Shown one piece after another: positions 36,053 to 36,267 of a DNA stretch of 36,267 nucleotides. Position 1 is the stretch's first letter. Every line of letters starts with the position of its first letter. The position numbers were made by a program, and so were the translations under genes. Source of the stretch: Flavobacteriales bacterium (GTDB lineage Bacteria; Bacteroidota; Bacteroidia; Flavobacteriales_F; PHOS-HE28). The notes beneath the pieces are model-generated. The model made no database searches. It saw only the letters and a list, made by a program, of their open reading frames with translations, and was not told the DNA's origin. Location of the stretch: contig JADIYA010000026.1 in the NCBI GenBank assembly GCA_016705545.1, positions 1 to 36,267 of the forward strand, read 5' to 3'.

Positions 36053-36267
36053 ATGAGCAACGCATACCAAGTCATAGGCACCAATGCCGGTGCGCCCTTC
36101 ACCTTGAAAGTGCATCGCGGCGACGGCATGGCCCTGCTGGCCATGGACTGGCGCGCCGGCAGGCCCCCGAAGGATTTCGTCGGCTTCGCCATCGAATGCG
36201 AGAGCCCGGCGCGGGCAAGTTCGAGGCCGTCAGCCAACCGCATTCAGTTCGACGGGCCGCCGAGCGC
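36053..36267 (+). CDS. N-terminus of a possible phospholipase-D-like family protein (3' end outside window)
   Basis: 71 codons are visible. The stretch PFTLKVHRGDGMALLAMDW...PKDFVGFAIECESP resembles, from memory, the N-terminal domain that precedes PLD-type HKD catalytic domains in some bacterial proteins; the catalytic part would lie outside the window, so this is tentative. Between about 36206 and 36235 the frame as written gives ARASSRPSANRIQF, whereas the next frame gives GAGKFEAVS before the natural-looking NRIQFDG returns. One missing G near 36206-36209 and one extra C at 36234-36235 would restore a smoother sequence, so two compensating errors are suspected. No signal peptide is evident. 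Confidence 0.4.
   Translation, partial: MSNAYQVIGTNAGAPFTLKVHRGDGMALLAMDWRAGRPPKDFVGFAIECESPARASSRPSANRIQFDGPPS

Overview
The window looks like a chromosomal segment (probably a metagenome-derived contig) of a high-G+C member of the Bacteroidota, most likely Flavobacteriales-like. The evidence is three PorP/SprF outer-membrane proteins, three proteins ending in the type IX secretion system (T9SS) type B / CHU_C (gliding-motility-associated) C-terminal domain, a PorE-like OmpA protein, a DUF2723 (GT117-type) membrane protein, MenB, and promoters that resemble the Bacteroidota TTTG/TAnnTTTG type. No T9SS core gene (gldKLMN, sov/sprA, porV) is present, so the secretion machine itself must be encoded elsewhere.

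Layout. (1) 1-2516, plus strand: 3' part of aspS, a GuaD-type guanine deaminase and an MtfA-like zinc peptidase. (2) 2517-2814: hairpins, tRNA-Gln(UUG) on the minus strand, and two divergent promoters. (3) 2815-6821, plus: a DUF2723 glycosyltransferase-like protein (one apparent frameshift) and a NodB-type polysaccharide deacetylase. (4) 6802-30821, minus: a 24-kb cell-surface block. In transcription order it holds a small CHU_C protein and PorP-1; a ~3,100-residue SprB-repeat adhesin (two apparent frameshifts) and PorP-2; then, after a probable new promoter, a ~2,850-residue CUB plus Ig-like-repeat adhesin, PorP-3 and the PorE-like OmpA protein. (5) 30956-32348, minus: tRNA-Arg(CCU), a 255-bp MITE-like element with 15-bp terminal inverted repeats and 8-bp target duplications, and a secreted CARDB-like protein. 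(6) 32395-34765, plus: a GT-C-type membrane protein overlapping menB. (7) 34766-36267, plus: a non-coding stretch, a possible structured leader RNA, an unrecognised 188-aa protein, and the 5' end of a possible phospholipase-D-like gene.

How the genes fit together. Each type B T9SS cargo is followed immediately (stop/start overlap or a 4-13 nt gap) by its own PorP/SprF. In the F. johnsoniae SprB/SprF model this means three cargo-plus-anchor pairs. The final OmpA/TPR/beta-propeller protein could tie one of them to peptidoglycan or to the T9SS periplasmic complex. Both giant cargos are tandem arrays: about 33 SprB repeats (mostly four cysteines each, with a ~945-bp four-repeat super-period) and about 31 Ig-like repeats (five of them with an extra cysteine pair).

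Quality note. Reading-frame breaks in the DUF2723 gene, the SprB-repeat gene (twice), menB and probably the last partial gene all sit in short G/C runs. Consensus sequencing errors explain them more easily than real gene decay, so these genes are treated as probably intact.
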